Notes under the pieces: generated by a model
Told to the model about the DNA's origin: nothing
Databases searched by the model: none
What the model saw: only the letters and a program-made list of their open reading frames with translations
Made by a program: the position numbers and the translations under genes
Source: Lachnospiraceae bacterium
GTDB taxonomy: Bacteria > Bacillota > Clostridia > Lachnospirales > Lachnospiraceae
Length of the DNA: 64,000 nt
Assembly (NCBI GenBank): GCA_015057005.1
Contig: SVFF01000003.1
Span: 134,972 to 198,971 of the forward strand
Direction of reading: 5' to 3'
Part shown: piece by piece, positions 27,019 to 35,676 of the stretch
Numbering within the stretch: the stretch's first letter is position 1
Layout: the number at the start of each line of letters is the position of its first letter

Positions 27019-27849
27019 TTAGCTCTTTATATAAATCTGCCGATATTTTGAGGGTGTCATGCCAGTCTGTTTTTTGAAAAAGTTGCAGAAATAAAATTGG
27101 CTGGAGAAGCCCAGGGAATCGGAAATATCTGCAATGGAACGGCTTGTACTGGTCAACTGTTCCATGGCAAAATGAGTTTTTTTCTGGATGATAAACTGAG
27201 CCGGGCTGACACCGAATCGCCTCTGGAAAAGTTTTGTGAAATGGCTGGGATGATAGCCGGCGATTTCAGCCATTTCGGCTACGGAAACAGGGAGATCCAA
27301 GTGTGATCCGGCATAGGAGATAGCCTTGTTGATGCCGCTGTCTGAGGTGTTTTCAAGCAAAGAAATATTGGACTCACCGCAGCAGTGCAGATAATAGCAG
27401 ACCAGCTCCATCATATATTGCTTCGCTTTAATCAGAGAGGTGAGGCTTTTTTCTTTGTGCGCTGAGATCATACGTGTAAAAAGCGCTGCGGCCGCGTCAG
27501 GATCTTCGGGGGTCACGCACAGAGGGATATCGAAGTAATCAAACAACTCGGTGTCGTGTGTCTTGATATTGAAGTGGCAGTAATATTTCAGATAGGGCTG
27601 AGTACCATCATTAAAGAAAGTCAGTGTCGAGTGTGCCGGGATCAGATAGAGTTGGTCTTTTACTGGAGTCATCTCTTGACCGTTTACGATGATAGTGCCG
27701 GTGCCTTTGCGGATAAGGCCGATGCTGCTGTAAGGCGGTCTGCCTCCGCTGCCGCGCCAATTGTTGTCGCATTTTATCTGGTCAGCCCGATCCAGGCTGA
27801 TGGTGATCTCGTGAAATTGATTTTGCAGGATGTTAAACAGTTTCTCCAT
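27019..27849 (-). CDS. AraC family transcriptional regulator
   Basis: About 276 residues. An N-terminal cupin-type ligand domain (about 1-150, with GGRPPYSSIGLIRKGTGTI and DQLYLIPAHSTLTFF) precedes two HTH units: VSVAEMAEIAGYHPSHFTKLFQRRFG and IADISDSLGFSSQFYFCNFFKKQTG, followed by MTPSKYRQ. The ATG at 27849 has GGAGG 7 bases upstream. An earlier in-frame ATG at 27894 lacks one. It is divergent from the UroD-like and beta-galactosidase genes, with about 180 bases between, so it likely controls them in response to a sugar. Confidence 0.9.
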   Translation of the reverse strand: MEKLFNILQNQFHEITISLDRADQIKCDNNWRGSGGRPPYSSIGLIRKGTGTIIVNGQEMTPVKDQLYLIPAHSTLTFFNDGTQPYLKYYCHFNIKTHDTELFDYFDIPLCVTPEDPDAAAALFTRMISAHKEKSLTSLIKAKQYMMELVCYYLHCCGESNISLLENTSDSGINKAISYAGSHLDLPVSVAEMAEIAGYHPSHFTKLFQRRFGVSPAQFIIQKKTHFAMEQLTSTSRSIADISDSLGFSSQFYFCNFFKKQTGMTPSKYRQIYIKS

Positions 27850-27957
27850 TGTGATGCCTCCGGTGTTATGTGCCATATCATAGTTCATTCGCATTATACC
27901 ACAAAAATATATGCAAAAAAAACTCTAAAATCATATATTTAAAATAGAAAAGTGAAT

Positions 27958-27985
27958 TTGTGTAGGGAGGAGTTTTTGATATAAT
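27958..27985 (+). promoter_or_regulatory. Likely promoter for the UroD-like/beta-galactosidase genes
   Basis: TTGTGT (27958-27963) and TATAAT (27980-27985) with a 16-base spacer. The weak -35 box would suit activation by the divergent AraC protein. Confidence 0.5.
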
Positions 27986-28029
27986 AAAAAAAGAATGCTT
28001 AAAAAGTGTAGATATGTATGAGGTGCCAC

Positions 28030-28481
28030 ATGACAAACAGAGAACGTTTTATCAAAACATTAAAATGAGAACCCATCGGCGGACAGGTTCCTACTTTGTT
28101 CTGATTACTGTTTTAACACCAATCCTTTCTTTAGCGGAGAGAAATTTGAAGAATTGATCGCACCTTATTTAAAGGAAGTTTTGGCCGGATGCCATCCACT
28201 CGCTGGATCCCCAGGGTGGTGTGAGCCTCCCTGAAGCGCGCAAGATCGTGGGCCCTGATATTGCCCTGTGCGGTAATGTGAACTGTGGCTTGTTGCAGAC
28301 CGGCACCGAAGCGGAAGCCAAAGCGGATACCCTTCGTTCCCTGAGAGAAGGAATGGCAGATGGCAGGGGTTATATTTTCTGTACCTCAAACTGTGTGTAT
28401 ACCGGAATGCCCTTGGAACGCTATGAACTGATGAACGGTATTTGGAGAGAGTACGGTAATTACGATTTAATAAGAAAATAA
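28030..28481 (+). pseudogene. Decayed copy of the adjacent UroD-like gene
   Basis: This begins ATGACAAACAGAGAACG just like the intact gene at 28502. Codon 13, TGT in the intact gene, has become TGA. About 435 bases, corresponding to the region between CCTACTTTT and TCTGATTA, are missing, and about 105 more are missing before ATGCCATCCA. The C-terminal ~86 codons remain open and close to the intact copy (GNVNCGLLQTGTEAEA, YELMNGIWREYGNYD). It is a tandem duplicate that has lost its function; the ribosome site and promoter in front still serve the locus. Confidence 0.93.
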
Positions 28482-28501
28482 TTGATAAGGAGAAAGAGAA
28501 A

Positions 28502-29467
28502 ATGACAAACAGAGAACGTTTTATCAAGACACTGAAGTGTGAGCAGATCGGCGGCCAGGTGCCTACTTTTGAATTGGTTTTCTATCTGACCATGGAGGCT
28601 TTTGGCAAGGTACATCCCTTGCATCGTCATTATGATCAGTGGAATCAGATGAGCCAGACTGAGAGAAATCTGCATATGAATGAGATGGCTCAGATCTATA
28701 TTGATACAGCCGAGCGTTACGGACACAGTGCTATTTTTGTACATTGCAATCCCGGCGATTACGACAATACCAAGTGGCTTCTGGAGACCATCCGCGAGAA
28801 GACCGGTGACGAATATTTTATTATGATGCACGGTGATTCCACCTGGGCAATTCCCGATGGTGACAATATGATGGACTTTGCGGTGCAGATGTATGAGGAG
28901 CCGGAGGTGCTCAATGAAATATCTGCAAGACGTACAGAGAAAGCTCTGAATATGGCTCGCAGACTCCATGAGGAAGGACATCTTCTGGATGGTTTTGCCC
29001 TTTGCTCTGATTATTGCTTCAATACAAATCCCTTCTTCAACGAGGAGTCTTTCGATGAGCTGATCGTTCCTTATTTGAAGGAGATTATCACTGAATACCG
29101 CAAGATGGGTTACTATTCCATCAAGCATACCGATGGTAACATTATGCCTATTTTAAAGCAGATTGCCGATTGTAAGCCTGATGCCATCCATTCCCTGGAC
29201 CCTCAGGGCGGCGTAAGCATTCCCGAGGTGCGCAAGATCATCGGAACTGAAATTGCTCTGTGCGGTAATGTGAACTGCGGCTTGCTGCAGACAGGTACCG
29301 AGGAGGAAGCCAGAGAAGATACCCTGCGTTCCCTGAGAGAGGGTATGGCTATCGGAAGAGGATATATCTTCTGCAGTTCCAACTGTGCATACACCGGTCT
29401 GCCTTTGGAACGCTATGAGCTGATGAACGGTATCTGGAGAGAGTATGGAAACTATGACCGTGTGTAA
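28502..29467 (+). CDS. UroD-superfamily methyltransferase-like protein
   Basis: This encodes 321 residues. It resembles the uroporphyrinogen decarboxylase superfamily, with SIKHTDGNIMPIL, DPQGGVSIPEVRKIIG and ALCGNVNCGLLQTGT in the C-terminal barrel. The last pattern is shared with corrinoid-type methyltransferases (MtaA/UroD), where the Cys/His positions bind zinc, but no cobalamin partner is visible here. In Clostridia, such genes often accompany glycan loci. AAGGAG precedes the ATG. The decayed copy just upstream shows tandem duplication. A beta-galactosidase follows after about 140 bases. Confidence 0.8.
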   Translation: MTNRERFIKTLKCEQIGGQVPTFELVFYLTMEAFGKVHPLHRHYDQWNQMSQTERNLHMNEMAQIYIDTAERYGHSAIFVHCNPGDYDNTKWLLETIREKTGDEYFIMMHGDSTWAIPDGDNMMDFAVQMYEEPEVLNEISARRTEKALNMARRLHEEGHLLDGFALCSDYCFNTNPFFNEESFDELIVPYLKEIITEYRKMGYYSIKHTDGNIMPILKQIADCKPDAIHSLDPQGGVSIPEVRKIIGTEIALCGNVNCGLLQTGTEEEAREDTLRSLREGMAIGRGYIFCSSNCAYTGLPLERYELMNGIWREYGNYDRV

Positions 29468-29610
29468 GCGTTTCCGGAGTGTTGTACAAGTTGATCGTGT
29501 CTGCTAAGGACAGCGGGCAATACTGAATAATAATATGGAATTGCCTTGTCAGTTATGGCAAAAACCTGTATAATATGAGCATATATCAATATGATGCTCA
29601 GGAGGTAGTT

Positions 29611-31368
29611 ATGGGGATTTTGACATATAATGACAAGGCTTTTCTCATGGACGGAAAAGAATATACCATTGTTTCCGGAGCTATGCATTACTTTAGGATA
29701 CCCCGGGAATATTGGGCGGACCGGCTTGATAAATTAAAGCAATGTGGTTTTAATACGGTGGAGACTTATACCTGCTGGAATTTGCATGAGCCTAAAGAGG
29801 GAGAGTTTGATTTTACAGGCATGCTGGATCTGGCTGCTTATGTGGATGAGGCGGCGAAATATGGTTTGAATGTAATTCTGCGCCCGGGTCCCTATATTTG
29901 CAGTGAGTGGGATTTTGGCGGGCTGCCTGCATGGCTGCTTTCCTATGAAAATATGGCCATCCGCTGCTATGATGAGTTGTTTTTGGGGAAAGTGAGACGT
30001 TATTATAAGGCTTTGTTTGAGCATATTGGTCAAGATCGCCTGGCTGCTCATGGCGGCAATATCATCATGGTACAGATTGAAAACGAGTATGGTTCTTATG
30101 GTGATGATAAAGACTATCTGAATGCAGTTGTGGATATTTACCGTGAATGTAATGTGGATTGCCAGCTTTTTACGTCTGACGGCACTCGGGATTGGATGCT
30201 TGGCGGCGGTACTCTGTCGGAGTATCTTTGCGTGGCAAATTTTGGTTCCCGTCCGAAGGAAAACTTTGCAGCATTGAAAAAATTCCGGGATAATCAACCC
30301 TGTATGTGCGGAGAGTATTGGTGTGGCTGGTTTGACCATTGGTATGAAGAGCACCATGTCCGTGAAGCGGAGGAAATCGCCGGTCTGTTCCGGGATATGC
30401 TGGATGCAGGCGGTTCTGTCAATTTCTATATGTTCCATGGAGGTACCAATTTTGGCTTTATGAATGGTGCCAATTATGACGGAAAATATCAGCCTCTTAT
30501 AACCAGCTACGATTACAATGCACTTCTCAGTGAGACGGGAGATTTGACGCCGGCATATCATGCAGTGCGTGCCATCAATGAGGAATTCTTTGGAAAGCTT
30601 CCCGAACTGACCTGCAAGAATTCGGAAAAGAAGGCTTACGGAAAGGTTGTTTTGGGAGAAAAGGCTTCTTTGTTGGATGTGGTGGATAAAATCTCTGTCC
30701 CTGTACATGCTGCGGCGCCTAAATACATGGAGCAGATTGGCCAGGGCTACGGTTTTACTCTGTATTCTACCATCGTGAAAGGACCCATGACAGAACTGCC
30801 CTTAAAGTATGACTGTCTCCACGACCGTGCGGTTGTGTACATTGATGGAGAGCAGAAAGGAATTATAGAGCGCGACGCCCGTCAGTCTGAGATCATTATG
30901 GATCTGAGAACAGGAGAGGAAGTAAAGCTGGATATCCTGGTGGAAAATATGGGACGCATCAATTACGGACCGGAAATGGTGGGAGAGCGCAAGGGTATGA
31001 CCGGCATCCGCTTCGGCCAGCGCAATCACTTTAACTGGGATATGTATCCTCTGGAGATGAAGGAGCTGTCCGATGTGGCGTATGAGCCCTATGACGGCGG
31101 TGCCGATATGTCCTGTTTCCTGCGTGGAACGTTAATCGTGGAAGGTGATCCCTGTGATACTTTTATCCTTCTGGATGGCTTCCATCATGGTTTTGTGATG
31201 GTAAACGGTTTCAACCTGGGGCGGTACTATAATGATGCAGGTCCCCAGAAGACCCTGTATTGCCCGGCACCTATGCTGAAAACAGGGGAAAATGAAATCG
31301 TCGTGTTTGAGACAGACTCCTGTGAATGTAATGTAATTGAGTTTGTGGATGTTCCCCGGCTGGGGTGA
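29611..31368 (+). CDS. GH35 beta-galactosidase
   Basis: This encodes 585 residues from the ATG at 29611, with AGGAGG 5 bases upstream; an in-frame ATG at 29575 lacks one. GH35 hallmarks are SGAMHYFRIPREYWADRL, ILRPGPYICSEWDFGGLPAW, QIENEYGSYG (acid/base Glu), and GEYWCGWFDHW (nucleophile Glu). Two beta-sandwich domains fill the last third. There is no signal peptide, so it acts on intracellular galactosides, releasing terminal beta-galactose. Regulation by the divergent AraC protein at 27.0-27.8 kb is inferred from the layout. Confidence 0.95.
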   Translation: MGILTYNDKAFLMDGKEYTIVSGAMHYFRIPREYWADRLDKLKQCGFNTVETYTCWNLHEPKEGEFDFTGMLDLAAYVDEAAKYGLNVILRPGPYICSEWDFGGLPAWLLSYENMAIRCYDELFLGKVRRYYKALFEHIGQDRLAAHGGNIIMVQIENEYGSYGDDKDYLNAVVDIYRECNVDCQLFTSDGTRDWMLGGGTLSEYLCVANFGSRPKENFAALKKFRDNQPCMCGEYWCGWFDHWYEEHHVREAEEIAGLFRDMLDAGGSVNFYMFHGGTNFGFMNGANYDGKYQPLITSYDYNALLSETGDLTPAYHAVRAINEEFFGKLPELTCKNSEKKAYGKVVLGEKASLLDVVDKISVPVHAAAPKYMEQIGQGYGFTLYSTIVKGPMTELPLKYDCLHDRAVVYIDGEQKGIIERDARQSEIIMDLRTGEEVKLDILVENMGRINYGPEMVGERKGMTGIRFGQRNHFNWDMYPLEMKELSDVAYEPYDGGADMSCFLRGTLIVEGDPCDTFILLDGFHHGFVMVNGFNLGRYYNDAGPQKTLYCPAPMLKTGENEIVVFETDSCECNVIEFVDVPRLG

Positions 31369-31375
31369 TAACGTT

Positions 31376-31412
31376 AAATCCCATTGACTTTATAGTCGGT
31401 GGGATTTTTTTT
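31376..31412 (+). terminator. Intrinsic terminator after the GH35 gene
   Basis: AATCCCA and TGGGATT form the outer stem, GACT/AGTC the inner stem, followed by a run of T. Confidence 0.87.
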
Positions 31413-31518
31413 ACCATTTTATTCTTGATTTTAACAAAACGGAAACATTTCTCAAAATTTTTGCAAACAACTGCGATGTATGATTAGGTCATAAAATCAA
31501 GAAAAGGAGATTGTTACA

Positions 31519-31734
31519 ATGTCAAAATTCGCAAGTGCAAATGAAAAAATTACAGAGGGAGTAGTGAAAGGCTACAAAAAAATTGAGGATGGAGTGGTAG
31601 ATGGCTACAAGAAAATTGAAACAGGTGTAGTAGAGGGCTTTGGCAAAATGACCGATAAGTGTGTCGAGAAACTCTTTGCAAAAGAGGGTGAAACTGTAGA
31701 GGATGCCAAGAAAAGACTTTCCGGCGACAAATAA
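31519..31734 (+). CDS. Small protein with 11-residue amphipathic repeats
   Basis: This encodes 71 residues with no membrane segment. The middle is built of three 11-residue repeats: EGVVKGYKKIE, DGVVDGYKKIE, TGVVEGFGKMT. An 11-residue period of this kind gives a shallow amphipathic helix, as in membrane-surface proteins of the synuclein or apolipoprotein type. Lys-flanked helix faces would bind anionic lipid. This comparison is of pattern only, not homology. It is the first gene of the two-component operon, with AAAGGAG upstream. Confidence 0.8.
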   Translation: MSKFASANEKITEGVVKGYKKIEDGVVDGYKKIETGVVEGFGKMTDKCVEKLFAKEGETVEDAKKRLSGDK

Positions 31735-31760
31735 TTCTGTGAAAATAGGAGGTTAACATT

Positions 31761-32126
31761 ATGAATAAGAATGATCAGGATTTTCTCGTTCAGAAGATCC
31801 GCACACAGTACACTGAAAAGGAACATACCGGTCTGGATGAACTCAAAGAGTTAGATATCAAGGTCAAGCGCCCTGCCAATGTGTGTGCGTACATTTTCGG
31901 CAGCATCGGAGCAATCATTATGGGGGCAGGAATGAGCCTGGTGATGACTGACATTGCCGAAACGGTAGGGATTGCCAATCCGATGCTTTACGGCATTGTG
32001 ATTGGTCTTGTGGGTATGTTTATGGCAATCATCAATTATCCTGTCTATAAAGGTATTCTCAGCGCACGCCGTAAAAAATACGCAGATAGAATCATCGCTC
32101 TCAGCGATAAAATCATGAAAAATTAA
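31761..32126 (+). CDS. Small membrane protein, paralogue of the protein at 34.9 kb
   Basis: This encodes 121 residues. A charged N-terminal third of about 45 residues precedes two membrane helices, AYIFGSIGAIIMGAGMSLVM and YGIVIGLVGMFMAIIN, then a basic tail ending YADRIIALSDKIMKN. The helices and tail resemble the last gene of the operon (GAxxxGMxMSLxMTxI and the IIxLxDxxM tail), so they are paralogues that have diverged. No function is known. AGGAGG is upstream. It lies 26 bases after the small repeat protein gene. Confidence 0.82.
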   Translation: MNKNDQDFLVQKIRTQYTEKEHTGLDELKELDIKVKRPANVCAYIFGSIGAIIMGAGMSLVMTDIAETVGIANPMLYGIVIGLVGMFMAIINYPVYKGILSARRKKYADRIIALSDKIMKN

Positions 32127-32223
32127 AGACGAAAACAAGCAAAACAGGCAAAGCGCAAACAAAACTTTAACATTTAGCTGTTATACTGTATAATGAACAA
32201 TGGCTGATTACGGAGGTAACGCG

Positions 32224-32895
32224 ATGTTTAAGATATTGATTGTAGAGGACGACAAGGAACTGAATAAGACCGTCTGTTCATTTTTGAATCATAGCGGATA
32301 TGAAGCAACAGGATGCCTTAATGCTGCCGATGCATACGATGCTCTTTATGAGAATGTGTTCGACCTTATTGTCTCGGACATTATGATGCCCGGCGTTGAC
32401 GGCTTTGAATTTGCAGGAAATGTACGGGAGCTGAACGAGGACATTCCGCTCCTTTTTATGACCGCCCGTGACGATATTGCTTCCAAGCAAAGAGGATTCC
32501 GCATCGGTGTGGACGATTACATGGTAAAGCCCATCGATCTTGATGAACTTTTCTTACGGATCGGTGCGCTGCTTCGCCGTGCTAAGATTGCCTCCTCACG
32601 TAAACTTGAAATTGGCAATTTTATTATGGATGTTGATGAACATACCGCATATTTAGGGGATGAAGAAATTTCCCTTACTAACCGGGAATTCAGTATTCTT
32701 TATAAACTGCTCAGCTACCCCAAAAAGACACTTACAAGAACGCAGCTGATGGACGAATTTTGGGATGCCGATACCGAAACGGCACCGAGAGCCGTTGATG
32801 TATATATGACAAAGCTTCGTTCTAAACTCTCTGAATGCGAAGCTTTTGAGATAAAGACCGTTCACGGGTTGGGTTATAAGGCGGTGATCAAGTGA
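32224..32895 (+). CDS. OmpR-type response regulator
   Basis: This encodes 223 residues. Receiver domain: ILIVEDDKELNK, the phosphorylated Asp in FDLIVSDIMMPG, and the Lys in YMVKPID. The C-terminal winged helix carries LTNREFSILYKLLSYPKKTLTRTQLMDEFW and AVDVYMTKLRSKL. The ATG at 32224 has CGGAGG 5-6 bases ahead; an in-frame ATG at 32200 lacks one. The stop overlaps the start of the sensor kinase by four bases, so the pair is translationally coupled. Target genes probably include its own operon. Confidence 0.95.
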   Translation: MFKILIVEDDKELNKTVCSFLNHSGYEATGCLNAADAYDALYENVFDLIVSDIMMPGVDGFEFAGNVRELNEDIPLLFMTARDDIASKQRGFRIGVDDYMVKPIDLDELFLRIGALLRRAKIASSRKLEIGNFIMDVDEHTAYLGDEEISLTNREFSILYKLLSYPKKTLTRTQLMDEFWDADTETAPRAVDVYMTKLRSKLSECEAFEIKTVHGLGYKAVIK

Positions 32896-33965
32896 AAAAA
32901 GGCAACTGTATTAAAAACATCCTCAAGTATATCAATCACTACTTTGTATTCTTTTTGCTTGTTGCGTTTGTTATCACCTGCTGCACAATGCTGTTTGTAT
33001 CTATTCTTGCAGATACCATTTCCATTACTTTGTCAGAATCGGATATCAGTGCTGCGGCAAAGATAACCTTTTGGAACGTGGCGCTTTTGAGCCTTATATT
33101 CACGATGTTTGATACTGTGCGCAGAAAACTGACGGTGGAACGCCCTGTAAAGCGCATTACCGATGCTGCGGAGAAAATCATACAAGGTGATTTTTCTGTT
33201 CGTGTAAAGCCTCAAAGCAAGTTTGCTGTCGATGAAACCTTTAACCGTGTTATCGACTGTTTTAACAAGATGGCGGAAGAACTGGGAAGCGTGGAAACTT
33301 TGCGTACGGATTTTATCGCCAATGTGTCCCACGAAATGAAAACACCTCTTGCTGTGCTGCAGAATTACGGAACACTTCTGCAAACTCCCGATCTTCCTGA
33401 AGAAAAGCGGATCGAATATGCAAAGGGCATTACCAACGGATCTCGCCGTATGGCAGATATGATGACTAATATCTTAAAACTCAGCCGCCTTGAAAATCAG
33501 CAGATTTACCCACAAGTTTCGGAATTTGATTTGGGTGAGCAGCTTTGTGAGTGCCTTTTGCAGTATGAAAACGTGTGGGAAAAGGCAGAGATTGAGATTG
33601 AAACCGATATTGCCGAAAGTGTTAAGGTAAAAGCAGATGCAGAGCTTCTGAGTCACGTATGGAATAACCTGTTTTCCAATGCTTTTAAGTTTACGCCGGC
33701 AGGCGGTACAATAAGAGTTACGCTGACGGCAACCGAGCATCACGCAGTTGTGAAAGTATCTGACACCGGCTGCGGTATAACACCGGAGGTCGGAGCGCAT
33801 ATGTTTGAAAAATTTTATCAAGGTGATACCTCGCGTTCGGTACAAGGCAATGGTCTCGGACTGGCCCTTGTGAAACGAGTGGTTGATATTATGCAGGGCG
33901 AAATCAGTGTAGAAAGCACACTTGGCAAAGGTTCTGTTTTTACCGTGAAAATACGGAGGGCTTGA
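32892..33965 (+). CDS. Sensor histidine kinase
   Basis: This encodes 357 residues starting GTG with a 4-base overlap of the regulator gene. Two N-terminal membrane segments (about 15-38 and 56-76) flank a short external loop of only about 17 residues, so it has almost no sensor domain outside the cell. A HAMP-like region follows, then NVSHEMKTPLAVL (phospho-acceptor His), NLFSNAFKF (N box), DTGCGI and GNGLGLAL (G boxes). Such kinases typically sense the membrane itself or a membrane partner. The adjacent membrane proteins are candidate partners. Confidence 0.95.
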   Translation: MKKGNCIKNILKYINHYFVFFLLVAFVITCCTMLFVSILADTISITLSESDISAAAKITFWNVALLSLIFTMFDTVRRKLTVERPVKRITDAAEKIIQGDFSVRVKPQSKFAVDETFNRVIDCFNKMAEELGSVETLRTDFIANVSHEMKTPLAVLQNYGTLLQTPDLPEEKRIEYAKGITNGSRRMADMMTNILKLSRLENQQIYPQVSEFDLGEQLCECLLQYENVWEKAEIEIETDIAESVKVKADAELLSHVWNNLFSNAFKFTPAGGTIRVTLTATEHHAVVKVSDTGCGITPEVGAHMFEKFYQGDTSRSVQGNGLGLALVKRVVDIMQGEISVESTLGKGSVFTVKIRRA

Positions 33966-33966
33966 T

Positions 33967-34851
33967 ATGAACTGGAAAAAGCTTGGAACGGCATTGCTCT
34001 TTCCGCATATTGCCATTATGATCATACTGATTCCGATTGCCACAGTATTCCTTGTATATTCTATGGTGTTTTTAGGAACGGAATCGGTTGTTGCTGTCAT
34101 TTCTTACGTGCTCGCCTTCTATACCTTGACGGTTTGGTGTTTTAAGTTGCCGTATTTAATTAAGTTTTTTAAAGCCTTTAAGAAGGAAAACAAGTACGCA
34201 AGGATTTGGCAGGACGACACAAGAGTAAGAGTGAATGTTTCCCTTTACAGCACCTTGCTTTGGAACACCGCATATGCTCTGCTTCAGCTTGGAATGGGAT
34301 TCTGGCACCATACCTTTTGGTTCTATTCTTTGGCGGGATACTATATTTCTCTTGCTGTGATGCGGTTCTTTTTGGTGCGTCATACAAGTTGTCACAAGCC
34401 TGGAGAAAAGATGCTCAAAGAACTCCGTAAATATCGTGCCTGCGGCATCGTGTTTCTTGGGATGAATCTGGCACTATCGCTGATGACCTTCTTTATGGTG
34501 TATTGGAACAGAACTTTTCATCACCACGAAATCACCACCATCGCAATGGCGGCATATACTTTCACTTCGTTTACACTTGCTGTTGTGAATATGGTGAAAT
34601 ATCGCAAGTATAACAGTCCCGTATATTCCGCTTCAAAAGCCATCAGTTTTGCGGCGGCGTGCGTATCCATGCTGACACTCGAATCCACAATGCTGACTAC
34701 ATTCGGTGACGGAACAATGAGTATGACCGGGCGGCGTATTTTGCTTGGCGTGTCCGGCGGTGTAATATCTGCATTTATTAATGCGATGGCAATTTATATG
34801 ATCGTACAAGGAACAAAAAAAATAAAGCTATTAAATACAGAGAAGGAGTAA
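33967..34851 (+). CDS. Multi-pass membrane protein of unknown function
   Basis: This encodes 294 residues with seven or eight predicted membrane helices; the family is not recognised. It contains a His-rich FHHHEIT loop in the middle and an acidic short C-terminus. It starts just 1 base after the kinase stop and ends 4 bases before the next gene, so it is a firm member of the operon. The tight spacing suggests one mRNA and matched production of sensor and membrane protein. GGAGG lies in the upstream gene's end, 6-8 bases before the ATG. Confidence 0.78.
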   Translation: MNWKKLGTALLFPHIAIMIILIPIATVFLVYSMVFLGTESVVAVISYVLAFYTLTVWCFKLPYLIKFFKAFKKENKYARIWQDDTRVRVNVSLYSTLLWNTAYALLQLGMGFWHHTFWFYSLAGYYISLAVMRFFLVRHTSCHKPGEKMLKELRKYRACGIVFLGMNLALSLMTFFMVYWNRTFHHHEITTIAMAAYTFTSFTLAVVNMVKYRKYNSPVYSASKAISFAAACVSMLTLESTMLTTFGDGTMSMTGRRILLGVSGGVISAFINAMAIYMIVQGTKKIKLLNTEKE

Positions 34852-34855
34852 TCCG

Positions 34856-35257
34856 ATGGAAAACAAAGAAACATTTATTTATACATACTCTGCAAAAGAG
34901 CAGGAAGAAATAAAAGCCATTCGCAAAAAATATGCAGCCAAGGAGCAGACTGAGGATAAGATGGCGCAGCTTCGCCGTCTGGATGCGGCTGTAACGCAAA
35001 AAGCAACGTCTGTTTCCCTTGTGTTCGGTGTGATCGGTGCGTTGGTTTTAGGGATGGGTATGAGCCTTGCTATGACTGAGATTGGGGAAATGGTTGGTCT
35101 GCACGGAGGAATGGCTATGATGATCGGGATTTTAATTGGAATTATCGGCATTGTGCTTGTATGTGCGGCTTATCCGCTTTATAATCGCATTATTAAAAAA
35201 GAGCGGGAAAAGATTGCTCCTGAAATCATCAGACTTACCGATGAACTGATGAAATGA
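34856..35257 (+). CDS. Small membrane protein, paralogue of the protein at 31.8 kb
   Basis: This encodes 133 residues. It shares the layout of the 31.8-kb protein: a charged N-terminal half (KEQEEIKAIRKKYAAKEQTEDKM), two membrane helices (VFGVIGALVLGMGMSLAM and MIGILIGIIGIVLVCAAYP) and a basic helix ending REKIAPEIIRLTDELMK. Shared residues include G-M-SL-MT at the end of helix 1. AGAAGGAG precedes the ATG. It is the last gene of the operon, followed by a bidirectional terminator shared with tRNA-Pro. Function unknown. Confidence 0.82.
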   Translation: MENKETFIYTYSAKEQEEIKAIRKKYAAKEQTEDKMAQLRRLDAAVTQKATSVSLVFGVIGALVLGMGMSLAMTEIGEMVGLHGGMAMMIGILIGIIGIVLVCAAYPLYNRIIKKEREKIAPEIIRLTDELMK

Positions 35258-35313
35258 GGAATATGAATTGAATGCGGCAAGGGGGAAAACGCTGAAAAAC
35301 GTTTGAAGCAAAG

Positions 35314-35347
35314 AAAAAAGGTTCTTTAGAGTAAACTCTAAAGAACC
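35314..35347. terminator. Bidirectional terminator
   Basis: A perfect 12-bp stem GGTTCTTTAGAG/CTCTAAAGAACC with a TAAA loop. Runs of A on the left and T on the right (the latter after TGC) let it end the tRNA-Pro transcript leftward and the two-component operon rightward. Confidence 0.87.
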
Positions 35348-35358
35348 TGCTTTTTTAA

Positions 35359-35433
35359 TCGGAGTGGCGGGATTCGAACTCGCGACCTCCGCCTCCCTAA
35401 GACGGCGCTCTAACCAAGCTGAGCCACACCCCG
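35359..35433 (-). tRNA. tRNA-Pro, anticodon AGG (copy 1)
   Basis: Minus-strand cloverleaf: acceptor CGGGGTG/CACTCCG with a G-U pair, D stem GCTC/GAGC, anticodon stem CCGTC/GGCGG with loop TTAGGGA (anticodon AGG), and T arm GCGAG-TTCGAAT-CCCGC, which holds an A/C mismatch. CCA is not encoded. The same sequence recurs about 230 bases away. Confidence 0.95.
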
Positions 35434-35445
35434 AAGACATTTGGT

Positions 35446-35474
35446 ATATTAACATGGAATTTGGAAAAATGCAA
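35446..35474 (-). promoter_or_regulatory. Promoter of tRNA-Pro copy 1
   Basis: On the minus strand TTGCAT and TAATAT are separated by 17 bases, with the -10 box about 13 bases before the tRNA. Confidence 0.72.
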
Positions 35475-35548
35475 GTGTTTTTTGCAAAATTATCCGCAAA
35501 TTTTGAGAGGATATGGAGAAGGGGGATTGGGGAATATTTGCGGGAAAT

Positions 35549-35578
35549 AAAAAAACAAGCATTTGAAATCTCAAATGC
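35549..35578 (-). terminator. Terminator of tRNA-Pro copy 2
   Basis: On the minus strand an 8-bp stem GCATTTGA/TCAAATGC with a GATT loop runs into TTGTTTTTTT, placed between the two tRNA copies. Confidence 0.82.
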
Positions 35579-35589
35579 CTGCTTTTTAA

Positions 35590-35664
35590 TCGGAGTGGCG
35601 GGATTCGAACTCGCGACCTCCGCCTCCCTAAGACGGCGCTCTAACCAAGCTGAGCCACACCCCG
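35590..35664 (-). tRNA. tRNA-Pro, anticodon AGG (copy 2)
   Basis: Identical in its 74 paired and loop bases to copy 1, including the A/C mismatch in the T arm. It has its own promoter and terminator, so the two are independent units. Confidence 0.95.
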
Positions 35665-35676
35665 AAGACATTTAGT

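Noticed and set aside
35364-35675. Plus-strand frame spanning both tRNA-Pro genes
   Set aside because: It is a repeated artefact of the duplicated tRNA sequence.
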